Source: Clostridia bacterium
GTDB taxonomy: Bacteria > Bacillota_A > Clostridia > Oscillospirales > CAG-382
Reading direction: 5' to 3'
Length of the DNA: 14,556 nt
Assembly: GCA_017517985.1 (NCBI GenBank)
Contig: JAFWWX010000417.1
Coordinates: 1 to 14,556, forward strand
The translations under genes were made by a program, and so were the position numbers. The notes beneath the pieces were generated by a model. That model did not search any database and had not been told where the DNA came from. It worked only from the letters and a program-made list of their open reading frames with translations. Within the stretch, counting starts at the first letter, position 1. Each line of letters opens with the position of its first letter. This document shows positions 1 through 9,600 of this stretch, piece by piece.

Positions 1-212
1 ACTGCTGGCATTTCATTTTTATACCACTTTTCAATATCTGTAAGAGAAACTTTTTTATTTCCTTCACTATTTGAAGTTGTCTCTACTTGTTCGTTTATTA
101 TATTGTTATCGGTAATTTGATTTTGCCCTGTACTACTTGAGCCAGAACACGCTGTCAAAATCATGCTTATCATTGATATCACTGCAATTATAGCTATGAT
201 TTTCTTTTTCAC
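1..212 (-). CDS. Lipoprotein, N-terminal part (3' end beyond window)
   Basis: The reading frame is open from a GTG at 212 to the left edge, about 70 codons. It starts MKKKIIAIIAVIS, a basic n-region followed by a hydrophobic stretch, and reaches a clear lipobox LTAC with the acceptor Cys at residue 22. A Ser/Gly/Asn-rich linker follows, as in Gram-positive lipoproteins tethered to the outer face of the membrane. I chose GTG 212 because an AAAGGA ribosome binding site lies 9 nt upstream; the ATG at 221 directly abuts that site. The gene starts 31 bp after the stop of the peptidase gene with no terminator between, so it is probably the next gene of the same operon. The folded domain lies outside the window and the function is unknown. 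Confidence 0.82.
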   Translation of the reverse strand, partial: MKKKIIAIIAVISMISMILTACSGSSSTGQNQITDNNIINEQVETTSNSEGNKKVSLTDIEKWYKNEMPA

Positions 213-242
213 ATTAATCATTCCTTTGTCTAAATATAATTG

Positions 243-1211
243 TTAATCAATAGGATATGCATCCTTGGTAAACGGAGCATTATCACATATTACTGTTCCG
301 TAAGAGAGTGGGTATTTGTTTTCAATCATCCTGAATCCAACACCATATTCATCATTTCTGTTTCTTGTGATAAATTCTTCTCGTCTGGCAACAGCTGTTT
401 CTCCAACAAGGTACAGATATTGAATCTCTACCCATTTTGCCATTCCCTCATATATCAAAAGGCGTTTATTCTTTGGACATACTTTAAATCCTTTTTTGTT
501 ATCCCAATTAATATACTGCCATATATGAGTTAGCTCGTGAGCAAAGGTTGCAATAACTGAAATTCGAGGAGCACCGTTTTCCAGATAAATCTTGTATCCT
601 TTTTTATCGTTTACAGCCGCACCGAGCACAAGTATGCTCTTGTCGTCTATAACACTTAAAGGCTTCTTGATTTTTTTCTTGAGCTTACGTTCCTCTAAAA
701 CTTCAATATGTATCGGCACATTAATTGCAGCACCGAAAAATGCTTCCATATTTGTTTTAACTCTGTCACATAATTCCTGCATCTCACTTTTTACCAAGGT
801 ATTGCTACAGGAGGTACAACGCAATCTGCCATCCGGGAGTCTTTGATATTCGACTCCCGATATTTCAAGTCCGCAATAAGAGCAAAACATATGATTTTTA
901 TTATCTTCTTCTGCACCTTTGTAAATCTCAAAAGTATCTCTACCTTTTCGGGCTTGTCTTAACTCTCCGCCATCAAATCCTAGTGCACCAAGAAGTTCTC
1001 TTGTACCATCTAAATCCAGATAATTTTTCTCTTTGTTGCCATAGAGAAGATAGTAATTCTCAGAATATGCATTACTAACTACCGTGTCAACCTGTTGAGG
1101 CTCAGCAGTGGTTTCCGTTTCGTTATTAACGTCAGAATCAGGTATTGCTTCTTCTACAGAAGGAACAACTTCTTCTGCCAATTCTTCATTTAAAACTTTA
1201 TTTTCACTCAC
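243..1211 (-). CDS. Zinc-ribbon plus HExxH metallopeptidase, DA1-like
   Basis: This 322-residue protein has an acidic, disordered N-terminus (about residues 5-45). A zinc-binding module follows with CxxC at 110-113 and CxxC at 132-135, in a LIM/zinc-ribbon-like setting (CGLEISG...RCTSC). The C-terminal peptidase domain has HELTHIW with H225, E226 and H229, and a downstream YEGMAKW (E255) that fits the third zinc ligand. A Cys4 module next to HELTH...EG is the arrangement of DA1-type peptidases, in which LIM domains precede the protease; assignment to that family is my inference. No signal peptide or TM segment is seen, so it should be cytoplasmic. It starts with GTG, 9 nt after GGAGG, and overlaps the end of the upstream gene by 8 bp, implying translational coupling. 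The substrate is unknown; one of the neighbouring operon proteins is a reasonable guess. Confidence 0.85.
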   Translation of the reverse strand: MSENKVLNEELAEEVVPSVEEAIPDSDVNNETETTAEPQQVDTVVSNAYSENYYLLYGNKEKNYLDLDGTRELLGALGFDGGELRQARKGRDTFEIYKGAEEDNKNHMFCSYCGLEISGVEYQRLPDGRLRCTSCSNTLVKSEMQELCDRVKTNMEAFFGAAINVPIHIEVLEERKLKKKIKKPLSVIDDKSILVLGAAVNDKKGYKIYLENGAPRISVIATFAHELTHIWQYINWDNKKGFKVCPKNKRLLIYEGMAKWVEIQYLYLVGETAVARREEFITRNRNDEYGVGFRMIENKYPLSYGTVICDNAPFTKDAYPID

Positions 1212-4200
1212 TGTATACCACCTCCGCCTCTTTTTCAGTCTCTGGTTGAACTTCTTCAGTCTCCGGATTTATCTGTTCGGTGTCTGTACCCGCTCCCTGA
1301 TCTTCTGCAGGAGTATCAATCAGTTCATTTTCTATAGTCTCAGGAATTTCTTCAATTGAAGTTTCTTCCACAGCAGGCTCCTTCTTTGACTTTTTGAAGA
1401 TAGACTTAAACCAACCGCCAATTTTAGTAAACGGATTCTTTCTTGGCGGTTTTTCTTCTGTAACTTCTTCGGTGTTTGTTTCTTCACCTTCTGAAGTTTC
1501 AGATGTAGCTTGTTCCTCCTGCTGTTCTTCAGCATATGTTATAACTTCTTGTTCTTCTTTAGCTTCGATTTTCTCTTGATTCCATGCCAGATAATCAGAA
1601 ATTATTTGCATAATCCTATCAAGATTTCTCTCAACTGCAACCAACAACCCGATATCAAGCTGGCTATCTTCTATGATGAATATAGATTTATCGAAATCAG
1701 AAGCATCTTCATTAACACTTAAACTATATGTAGCAGGAATATCACATTCACCCAAAGTAACAGCAGAAATAAATGGCTGATTTTCCGCAAACAATGTCAC
1801 AAACACTTCGTTTAATAATACTGTAAGCGTTTTTCTAACAGAATCAGTGAACATTTCGCCAAATCTTGAGAAATCAAGCTTTAAAATCTGCTTATTGAAA
1901 TATTTACGTACAGGAACCGCATTGATCTCTACCAAAGAACCATTCTCAAAATCGTTGTATGCTTTAAGTTTCCAGTAACCGCTGGTTTCAACCTCAAAGT
2001 CAGAATACAGATAATGAATGTCTATGTTGTTGATAGTTTTAAGTGTTCCCATATCTTCAGAATTTCTGATTTTATCCAAAGTGTACTTACGCACTTGTCT
2101 GTATGATATTCTGCCGCCTATATGTTCTGACGCACGGCGAACCATAATTTTGTTATCCGCTGTGGTTGAAATCATTTCATAGTATTTACCATTCAATGTA
2201 AAGAACTGACCGGGCAAATACTTCTGATAAACATGGCCTTTAAGCTCTGTTCCGATATAATAATCTTTTCCTTCAAGTTCTGCAATGTAGCCTGCATTCT
2301 GAAGGTCGTCTAAGATAATATCGGCAAATTCTTTGTTTTCTATAGTATATACATTCTCAAATTTACCGCTATCAACAGAATATTCTCGTCTGAAAATAAT
2401 TGTTGTTTCCTTCTCAAACTCAAGTTTCTTTTCCTGATCAATGTAGTCAATTACAATAACAGGATTTCCGTTTTTATCAACCTTGCCGCTATCACTCGAA
2501 GAGAAAAGCACGCACATTTCATTCCAGAGTGCTTCATCACAGTTATCATTTGGGGCGCCAATAAGAAGCAATTTGCGTTTGAGCTCTTTTTCAGACACGT
2601 GTCCAACGCAAAGTAACAAACAAAGTGCAAGTACAGAGTTACGCTTGGTTCTTGCATAATCTGCTGTTATGTATGGAATTGCCTTCGCATCGGCAGTGAA
2701 TATTCCTGTGTTGTCAGCCATGTATTCTCTGAGCATATATTCAGAAGAAATTACATTTACAAAGCCTTGATTCTCTGCAATTGTTGCAAAGTTTCTTCTT
2801 GCTTCAAAAAGATTGTTTCTGTCATCTTCTACGGTTACATACGAATAATCGCTGACACATTCGTTACACATATTGAATGATGTTTTAAAGTATTGATCAA
2901 AGCTTTCCTGAGTAGTTGGTAGATTTGCATACTTTAAGAAATCATAATAGTACTGTTTGGATATCCAGTGTGCATCTAAAACCGGATAAGCATCTCCGCC
3001 ATACCATACAGCCTGCTTAACCTGATTTTTAAGTGCAATAAATGACAATTCTGTACCAAGTCCCAAATATCTTGATACTCCCGGGAACAATCTATGCTGG
3101 AGATATTCATCATCTGCTTTCCAGCACATAAACGAACTCATTCCGTGTGGATATTCTGTTGCTGAGACTTCAGTAATATTTGTCATTAAAATATGTGACA
3201 GTGAATCAACAAGACCATCACAGTTTCTGTCCATAGAACAGAAGGTAATTTTATTATCTTCACCACAGCATTTTATCAAAAGATTTAAGCCTATCTGTGC
3301 TGTGGTAACAAGTCTTGAAGGTTCGACAATAATAACGAAGCCTACTTTTTTCAAGAAACCGACATTGGCCTTATGTATATCTAAGTCATGTACACCGGAT
3401 CTTGATATAATTCCTATGTCAGTACTGTCTTCATCAACTTCTTTTCCTGAAAGAACAGCAATTTTGTATAGGTTAGGAACATTTGTTACGGAAGTTATTC
3501 CTTTTTGGCACCATTTAATGAGGTCGTCTTCTGTGCCGTGTCTTCCCATAACAACAAGCACCTTCTGTCCGGAAAGCAAACATCTGTTAACTGCATAAAA
3601 TGCATACGGAATAAGCTTGTCGTAAAAAGGCGTGTTGAAAAGAAGGCTCTTTCCAATCGCCAAATCATATCCCGAACGTAAATAATCTACATTAGGGGAA
3701 AGTCCACCATCTATCTTCTTACGCATAAAGGCGGCATAGTTTTCGCCAATGTGCTCGCCGTTTTTTTCGATGTTTGCCAGAATATCCTCAGCAGCGCCTC
3801 CACTCATACCAGTAACATTTATCGTTGTTCCTTCTGATGCAAGTTTATCGCCAAAGAGTTTTTTAAGCGGCTTTCTGAGAAGTGCATACATAGCAATACG
3901 CTTTGAATGGTCATCACTTATAGAAAGTGTATTTTCGCCCTCTTCCTTCATCAAACCGTCCACAAAGAATGCCAATTCGCTCATAACGATGATTGAAAGA
4001 ATTGGACAGAATGGAGCTGTCAGCAAACCTCGGTAAAAAAGCTCATAGGACTGAAAAAGAGTAACCGCAGATAATATGTAGACAATATAGTATGCGGTTT
4101 TTATAAATGTGCGCATCTGTCCACAGGATTTCTTGAAATACCAGCAGTTATCTGCTTCATCAAATTCATAGAATAAGCCTGCTATTGAACCTCTTATAGT

Positions 4201-4584
4201 ATCAGCATCAAAATCACCTTTGCAAAAAGCCAATACAAATCTTTTAATTGAAATGTAAATCATCAGGGCAAAAGTGCTGAGAAGAACAAGTGCAATATAT
4301 ACACCCATACCGGCTAAAAACTCTTTGATAGTGTTCAGCAAAGCAAACGAACTGTTTTCGTTGAGAAAATTATTGATTACTTCGCCAAAGGATGCAGACA
4401 ATTCATAAAATTTGCTTATAACCCCGAACATCATCACAAAGTATATCAGTGATACGATTGGCATAATGAATTGCTTATATCGCACCTCTTTTTTAAAGTT
4501 TGCACGTTTGTTCAGGAACTGAAAAAGCATAAATGGAAGAAATATTATAAAGAGCTTTATGTATTGAAATATGTTACTTATCAT
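1204..4584 (-). CDS. Large multi-TM protein with degenerate helicase-like core and acidic tail
   Basis: This 1126-residue membrane protein is not firmly recognised. The N-terminal quarter has hydrophobic segments near residues 8-24, 38-58, 93-114, 161-180 and 188-208. The soluble remainder begins with a Walker-A-like but imperfect stretch (GYDLAIGKS, 305-313). KVLVVMGRHG (341-350) and FVIIVEPSRL (416-425, where the DE box would be) follow. The region 781-835 has HVYQKYLPGQFF and RRASEHI, and 910-1000 ends in a FIIEDSQLDIGLL motif. Together these recall the order of parts in SF2 helicases of the MrfA/DUF1998 type, but the NTPase motifs look eroded; this is inference. The last 120 residues are Glu/Thr/Pro-rich and interrupted by a basic amphipathic segment. 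The start is ATG, 6 nt after GGAGG, overlapping the upstream gene by 11 bp. It may be a membrane scaffold partner of the tubulin-like protein. Confidence 0.88.
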   Translation of the reverse strand: MISNIFQYIKLFIIFLPFMLFQFLNKRANFKKEVRYKQFIMPIVSLIYFVMMFGVISKFYELSASFGEVINNFLNENSSFALLNTIKEFLAGMGVYIALVLLSTFALMIYISIKRFVLAFCKGDFDADTIRGSIAGLFYEFDEADNCWYFKKSCGQMRTFIKTAYYIVYILSAVTLFQSYELFYRGLLTAPFCPILSIIVMSELAFFVDGLMKEEGENTLSISDDHSKRIAMYALLRKPLKKLFGDKLASEGTTINVTGMSGGAAEDILANIEKNGEHIGENYAAFMRKKIDGGLSPNVDYLRSGYDLAIGKSLLFNTPFYDKLIPYAFYAVNRCLLSGQKVLVVMGRHGTEDDLIKWCQKGITSVTNVPNLYKIAVLSGKEVDEDSTDIGIISRSGVHDLDIHKANVGFLKKVGFVIIVEPSRLVTTAQIGLNLLIKCCGEDNKITFCSMDRNCDGLVDSLSHILMTNITEVSATEYPHGMSSFMCWKADDEYLQHRLFPGVSRYLGLGTELSFIALKNQVKQAVWYGGDAYPVLDAHWISKQYYYDFLKYANLPTTQESFDQYFKTSFNMCNECVSDYSYVTVEDDRNNLFEARRNFATIAENQGFVNVISSEYMLREYMADNTGIFTADAKAIPYITADYARTKRNSVLALCLLLCVGHVSEKELKRKLLLIGAPNDNCDEALWNEMCVLFSSSDSGKVDKNGNPVIVIDYIDQEKKLEFEKETTIIFRREYSVDSGKFENVYTIENKEFADIILDDLQNAGYIAELEGKDYYIGTELKGHVYQKYLPGQFFTLNGKYYEMISTTADNKIMVRRASEHIGGRISYRQVRKYTLDKIRNSEDMGTLKTINNIDIHYLYSDFEVETSGYWKLKAYNDFENGSLVEINAVPVRKYFNKQILKLDFSRFGEMFTDSVRKTLTVLLNEVFVTLFAENQPFISAVTLGECDIPATYSLSVNEDASDFDKSIFIIEDSQLDIGLLVAVERNLDRIMQIISDYLAWNQEKIEAKEEQEVITYAEEQQEEQATSETSEGEETNTEEVTEEKPPRKNPFTKIGGWFKSIFKKSKKEPAVEETSIEEIPETIENELIDTPAEDQGAGTDTEQINPETEEVQPETEKEAEVVYSE

Positions 4585-6676
4585 AAATTTCCTCCATTCT
4601 GACAGAAATGTCTGTAATATATCCTGATGGAACTTCTACATGGTTTCCTTTTTCTAAAAAGTCAATGTTTCTGCAAAATCCTGCTAAGAACGGCGCAGCA
4701 TATTCATATTCAACCTTCTTGTCAAAATCATAGTCATAAGGCTGAATCATCGTATTTTCATAATACTTGCTGTCTCCGATAAATTCAGGATACATTTCCT
4801 CAAGTTCTGCACGTTTTTTCCTGATATCTTCCTGATGTTTTCTGCGAATGCGAATGCTTTTTGTGTATTCATCCAGATTCTTTGCAGCATACCGCTTAAT
4901 CTTGTAGCCTCTTCTGACATTTGCAGTAAGGCTGAAATACCTTGAAAATCTTCGCATACCATCATTGATTTCATCAACAACAGAGTGCATAGTGCTTTGA
5001 AAGTCCTTAACTGCTTCTCTGAGCGGAAGTTTCAAAACTATCAAGGTTATTACAAGCGCGACTGCCAGAATTGCCAGAATAACTCCAAGCATTCCGAGTG
5101 ATGTTGCAATCGTTTCCGATGAAGAAAGATTTGACACAATAAAAGGAGCATAGAGCATTAATGTCATCAATAAAATTATTGCACTTACAACAATTGCTGC
5201 AGTTTTGCTCATTCTTTTTTCCAGAACATCTTTTACTTTGTCTGCCTTCTCTCGCATCATCTCTTCATATTTTGATGCTTCAGCAAGGTCTGGTGGCAGT
5301 GACGCTACCATTTCATTTTCAGCATTTTCTGTATAATCTCCAATATCATCTAATTGAAATGGAGTAAGTCTGCTTATGTTTGCTTCTGAAAGTTCGCTGC
5401 TTAAATTTAGTTTATCAATGCCTTTTTTAACGGATCTGCGTTGCTGACGAATTATGTTTCCGTAAGACTTTAAAACACCTTTATAGCTTTCCTCCCAATT
5501 TTCAACTTCAGCTTCCGGAGAGGAAGGAATGAGTGCGAAATCATCTTCAGGATACAGTGCATCAAAGTCGCAGTTTTCATCTAATTTAACCTCTACATTC
5601 ATCGGAGAACAAAACAGAGATTCTGCAACCTTATCCGTTAATTCTCCGGGAATTTCACCGTAAATACGATCTATCTCATTATCAATAACCTCGTATGTAG
5701 CGGCAAGCTTTTTATCATATGATGTGGTTAGAGTGAAAAGTGGAGTATCATCATTTTCGCATTCCAATACATATAGTCTACGGGCTTCCATAGTACTACC
5801 CGGAACTATATTGGTCGCAAAAACCAACAAGGTTGATAAAAACCTTATCTTATCACAACGGAAATCCTTATGTTTTTCAGGCAAGAGATCAAAAACCAAA
5901 AAACGCATTTTGTCAAAATACATATTTCGGTCACAAAATTCTGAATATTCGTTTTTGGAGCGTGTATTCCAATAAGCTTCAGGATTAAAAAATCCGTTTT
6001 CGGAGGTCCTTTTTGAAATACAATATATTTCCTTTGGATACGCAATGCCTAAGGTATTATCACCAACAAATTCTCTGCGAAGCATTTCCTTCATTTTAAG
6101 TTCGCTGCGATATTCATCTCTTTCTAATCTTTCGAGTCTTACAAGAGGATTAACTTCGCCCTGGCTGAGCTCATGTAATGCCCATTCATGTATATCATCT
6201 TTTTCCTGGGTATCATTTAACACGAAGTCTGCAGGTCTGAAGCTTAACCAGGTTGTAAGTTTCTGCAATGGAAGTGCCAGAGACCTTTTATATACTTCCT
6301 CTTTATTTGCAATTAAAAGATTATAATAAGACTTCCACAATTCTTCCCAGTCATCCCAATCCTGATCTGCCATAGGATTTTGTGATGGTTCGATCAAATC
6401 CTTTAGGTCACTGCTATCAACTATATCAAAAGGGTTCTTTTGTTTTGCTTGCTCATCGGTACAATTATGAATGATAATTGCTTTCCAGTCTTTTTTTCTC
6501 CCCACTGTATCGATGAGATCCGGGACAGAATCTTGAAGATTCTGTCCCTGGGGATTCCAATAGCAAAATGATAATTCTTTGTTCTCCAAAAACGGTTCGA
6601 AAAACAATTTGTTTTCCAGTCTTATGGCATCAATATATGGTTTTTCGGCTATTAAAACTGTAAACAAGTCTCTCAT
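4574..6676 (-). CDS. Unknown protein with central TM hairpin, tubulin-operon partner
   Basis: I do not recognise this 700-residue protein. A soluble N-terminal part of about 480 residues begins with an alpha/beta-looking segment (LFTVLIAEKPY, then DWKAIIIHN at 63-71) and contains an acidic stretch rich in Asp/Trp near 100-115. Two TM helices at about 491-515 and 523-548 form a short hairpin, so both ends should lie on the same side, probably the cytoplasm. After the hairpin comes a charged helical region (550-630, many Arg/Lys/Glu) that could form a coiled coil. It lies 11 bp after the tubulin-like gene. The listed ATG directly abuts the only good ribosome binding site (CGGAG); a TTG three codons later, at 6667, sits 9 nt from it and may be the true start. 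A membrane adaptor role for the GTPase is inferred from context only. Confidence 0.85.
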   Translation of the reverse strand: MRDLFTVLIAEKPYIDAIRLENKLFFEPFLENKELSFCYWNPQGQNLQDSVPDLIDTVGRKKDWKAIIIHNCTDEQAKQKNPFDIVDSSDLKDLIEPSQNPMADQDWDDWEELWKSYYNLLIANKEEVYKRSLALPLQKLTTWLSFRPADFVLNDTQEKDDIHEWALHELSQGEVNPLVRLERLERDEYRSELKMKEMLRREFVGDNTLGIAYPKEIYCISKRTSENGFFNPEAYWNTRSKNEYSEFCDRNMYFDKMRFLVFDLLPEKHKDFRCDKIRFLSTLLVFATNIVPGSTMEARRLYVLECENDDTPLFTLTTSYDKKLAATYEVIDNEIDRIYGEIPGELTDKVAESLFCSPMNVEVKLDENCDFDALYPEDDFALIPSSPEAEVENWEESYKGVLKSYGNIIRQQRRSVKKGIDKLNLSSELSEANISRLTPFQLDDIGDYTENAENEMVASLPPDLAEASKYEEMMREKADKVKDVLEKRMSKTAAIVVSAIILLMTLMLYAPFIVSNLSSSETIATSLGMLGVILAILAVALVITLIVLKLPLREAVKDFQSTMHSVVDEINDGMRRFSRYFSLTANVRRGYKIKRYAAKNLDEYTKSIRIRRKHQEDIRKKRAELEEMYPEFIGDSKYYENTMIQPYDYDFDKKVEYEYAAPFLAGFCRNIDFLEKGNHVEVPSGYITDISVRMEEIYDK
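6522..6548. repeat. Perfect 12-bp hairpin inside the 700-residue protein gene
   Basis: GGGACAGAATCT (6522-6533) and its exact reverse complement (6537-6548) flank a 3-nt loop. In the transcript (minus strand) this gives a 12-bp stem in codons 43-52, about 130 nt after the start codon. No U-tract follows on the sense strand, so it is not a classical terminator. It may be an RNA processing, stability or translation-pausing element. Confidence 0.75.
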
Positions 6677-6687
6677 CTCCGTTCTTT

Positions 6688-9600
6688 TTAATTATTGGTG
6701 TTCTCCTCTTTGAACTCTTTTGTTACCTTGTCAAGCAACACTTCGTAATCTTCCGGTTCTGGAGATTCGAGGATAACTTCTTTGATTTTTCTCTGAATAA
6801 TATCGATTACAGGATTTTCTTCAGCAGCAGGTGCGCGCATCATATCCATATAAATATGATAATTTCTCTTTAACAAGTTAAACTCATCGGTAAGACGTGT
6901 GCAAAGTACAAACTTAACATCTTCTGCTTTCTCCCATTTTGTATATTCTTCACGGAATACATCGATAACCGCTTCAACCATTGCTGTAATTTCAGAAATA
7001 AATCTTCCTGAATTCGGCAATGAGCAGTAGAACATAAGTGGAATAGCAAAAAGGCTTGTCGGATTTTCAACATATGTTTTGCCATCATCAGGTAATTCGT
7101 TAATAGCATCGCCGGCAGTATATCTTGCTTCCTTGTTCTTGCGGATTTCATCTTTCAATGCTTCTAAAGCTTTCTGACTTCCATCACAATGGGCGTGATT
7201 CTTTGCTTCTGCATCGTAATTAGGAATAGTATGGAGCAAGTTAAAATCAGACATATCATGGAAGAATTCTGTATCTTCATAGTTGCAATTCTTTGCCTCA
7301 CTCATTGCTCTGTTACGTGCTTTGATAAGAGAAATATCTTCTACAACTTTTGCATTTACATAAAGTGCATCAAGGATTTCGTAAAATTCATCACAAAGTG
7401 TTCCATTAGGTACTAAAAGTTCAACATCACGATTATTGGAATCCTTGTATAAGTATATTTTTTTACCATTAGCAACAGCCGACAATGGCTTGAGCTGGAT
7501 TGCTTTGTGAATCAGTCCATAAATAAATGCTTTATGGATTTTTCTAACTACCTGAGCCTGATAGTCGAAGTCAATTTCTGGCATACTCTTTATAGAATCC
7601 CATCTCTTATCAATATGTGTTGAAATGGCAGCATTCTTTGTTGAATCAGGTCCGATACTGCGTGAGTAATCTGTATATGCTTTATGATATGTACCTGCAG
7701 TTTTAACACCTGTTTCCGTTTCGAATGGTGCAGCAAATTTCTTTAATTTGTTTGGAGTAAGGTTATAAAGTGCATTATAGAAGTGAATTTCGTATTTAGA
7801 AATTGTATCTACAGGTTCGCCATTAGGCATTAAGTCTTTTACTCTGAACTTTCTGTTATCAAGGAGTATCTTGTTATATGCACAAACCTTGATTTCTCTT
7901 GGTTCCTCGTTAATTGCACGCTGAATAGAAGGAGCTGCAATTCTGCCTCCCATAGCAATAACTTCTGCTATATGACGCTCAGCATCCTGGACAGTAACCT
8001 GTTCAAATACCTGAGTGTCTCCTTCGCTTTCTGAACGCAAACGGATTCTTTCTTTTAAGCGCTGTTCAAGTTCAATGGCACTGATAATATCCTTATCAAT
8101 ATCATCACATTTTTCACGAACGCTCTTCTTGAAGTAGCCGAGTAAGATATCGTCAAAAATATTTACGCGTCTGTCTTCTTCAATATATCCATCACCTGCA
8201 GCATCTAATTCAAGCTTGAATATAGCATTGTTTTTAACTGCGTCAAAAATGCCACCATTTACATCGGAGTTAAGCATAGTTGTTTCTTTCTGTGCTTTCT
8301 GTAATGAATACTTGCTGAGTTCTACAAGCAATTCTTCAGTTGCACAGATATTAACATAAGAATCACCCTTCTTATATTTGAGTTCATCTACAAGGTCAAT
8401 CTTCTTACGGCTTAATTCTTTTACTTTATATACAAATGTATTAAAGAAGTTATCAAACTGAGAAATGAACTCTGAAATGTAGAGGTATCCCTTTACATAT
8501 GCTGCATGTGCTGCTGTTTTCTTGCAATAGTCTTCAAGAGCATCGAAGTATCCCGGGATATCCTGGTTCGCTTCATCATACAGTCTGCTGTATCCATTCA
8601 TTTTCTCAATGATAGAAGGTTTCTTTTCTAATGAGCTGAGTTCTTCAACACCGTAAACTTTTTTCTTTGAGAATTTAAATGTATATTCTTTTTCTTTGAA
8701 AGAGTTTATCTGTGCAAATGCATTTTCGTGCATTGTTGATCTAGTCTCTTTCTCAAATTCTTCTTTAAGCTGATGCAATACGTATCTGATTGCACAAGGA
8801 TGGAACACATCGCCCTGAGCATTCTTAAAAAGTGATTCAATGCTATATGCATCGTTTATGGTTATAGTTTTTTGTTCGCTTGTAAAGACTGATTCTGCCC
8901 AACGAGCAGCGATACCTTCGGAAATCGGTCTACCGTCTTTACCTCTTGCTTCAACTGCTTTGTCATAAGAAGACAGAGCATCAATTGCATCACTGATTTT
9001 ATCTTCGCTGGTTTCACCGAAATTAGCACTCTTCCAGCTCTGTGCAGATTCATAAACACTCTTGAATCTTGCATCAGCTAATACAGATGCATATGCTGCC
9101 TTTTCAAAATCATTTTTGAATTTTCTGATTCTTGCATCAAGTCCCGCAAGTTCATAGGAGTTGTTCAAATCAACCGAGAAAGGATCTCTGCCGTTTGCAA
9201 GAGCTTCGTTATATTTCTTTTCCTTGCTGTCCCATGTTGATCTCGGAACACCGCGTTTTTTCTGTTCAGCTTGATAAAGAGCAACTGCATTATCATACTT
9301 TGTCCACTTTGTAGCATCGCCTTCGCCACCGATACTGTCAATGGCTAAATCATATGCAACATAATCTGCAATTTTTTCATAAGGATAACGAATAACACCT
9401 GCACCGATACCACCGAAACGGTTTCTGCCGTAGTTTCCAGGCTTTGTCATTTCTTTTATGATATTGTCTTCTACAGAGAATGCTTTTTTCTGCATAGGAC
9501 CAATATTCTGTTCGTAAAGTGCCTGAGCAGCCTGATCAATGTACTGACCGATACTGATCATTGTGCTGTCCTCAGCATCCTGACCGTCCATAAGGAAACA

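Noticed and set aside
1216..1280. Repeated TTCAGTCTC-type units as a DNA repeat element
   Set aside because: They encode repeated Pro-Glu-Thr-Glu in a low-complexity acidic tail, so protein composition explains them.
3646..3672. GYDLAIGKS as a true Walker A ATP-binding loop
   Set aside because: There are five residues between the first Gly and GK instead of four, and no DE box is found; it is kept only as part of a degenerate-helicase hypothesis.
243..4036. Plus-strand open frames of 60-98 codons opposite the peptidase and scaffold genes
   Set aside because: They lie wholly within or antisense to well-supported longer genes, lack good ribosome binding sites, and have Phe/Ser/Leu-rich compositions typical of antisense frames.
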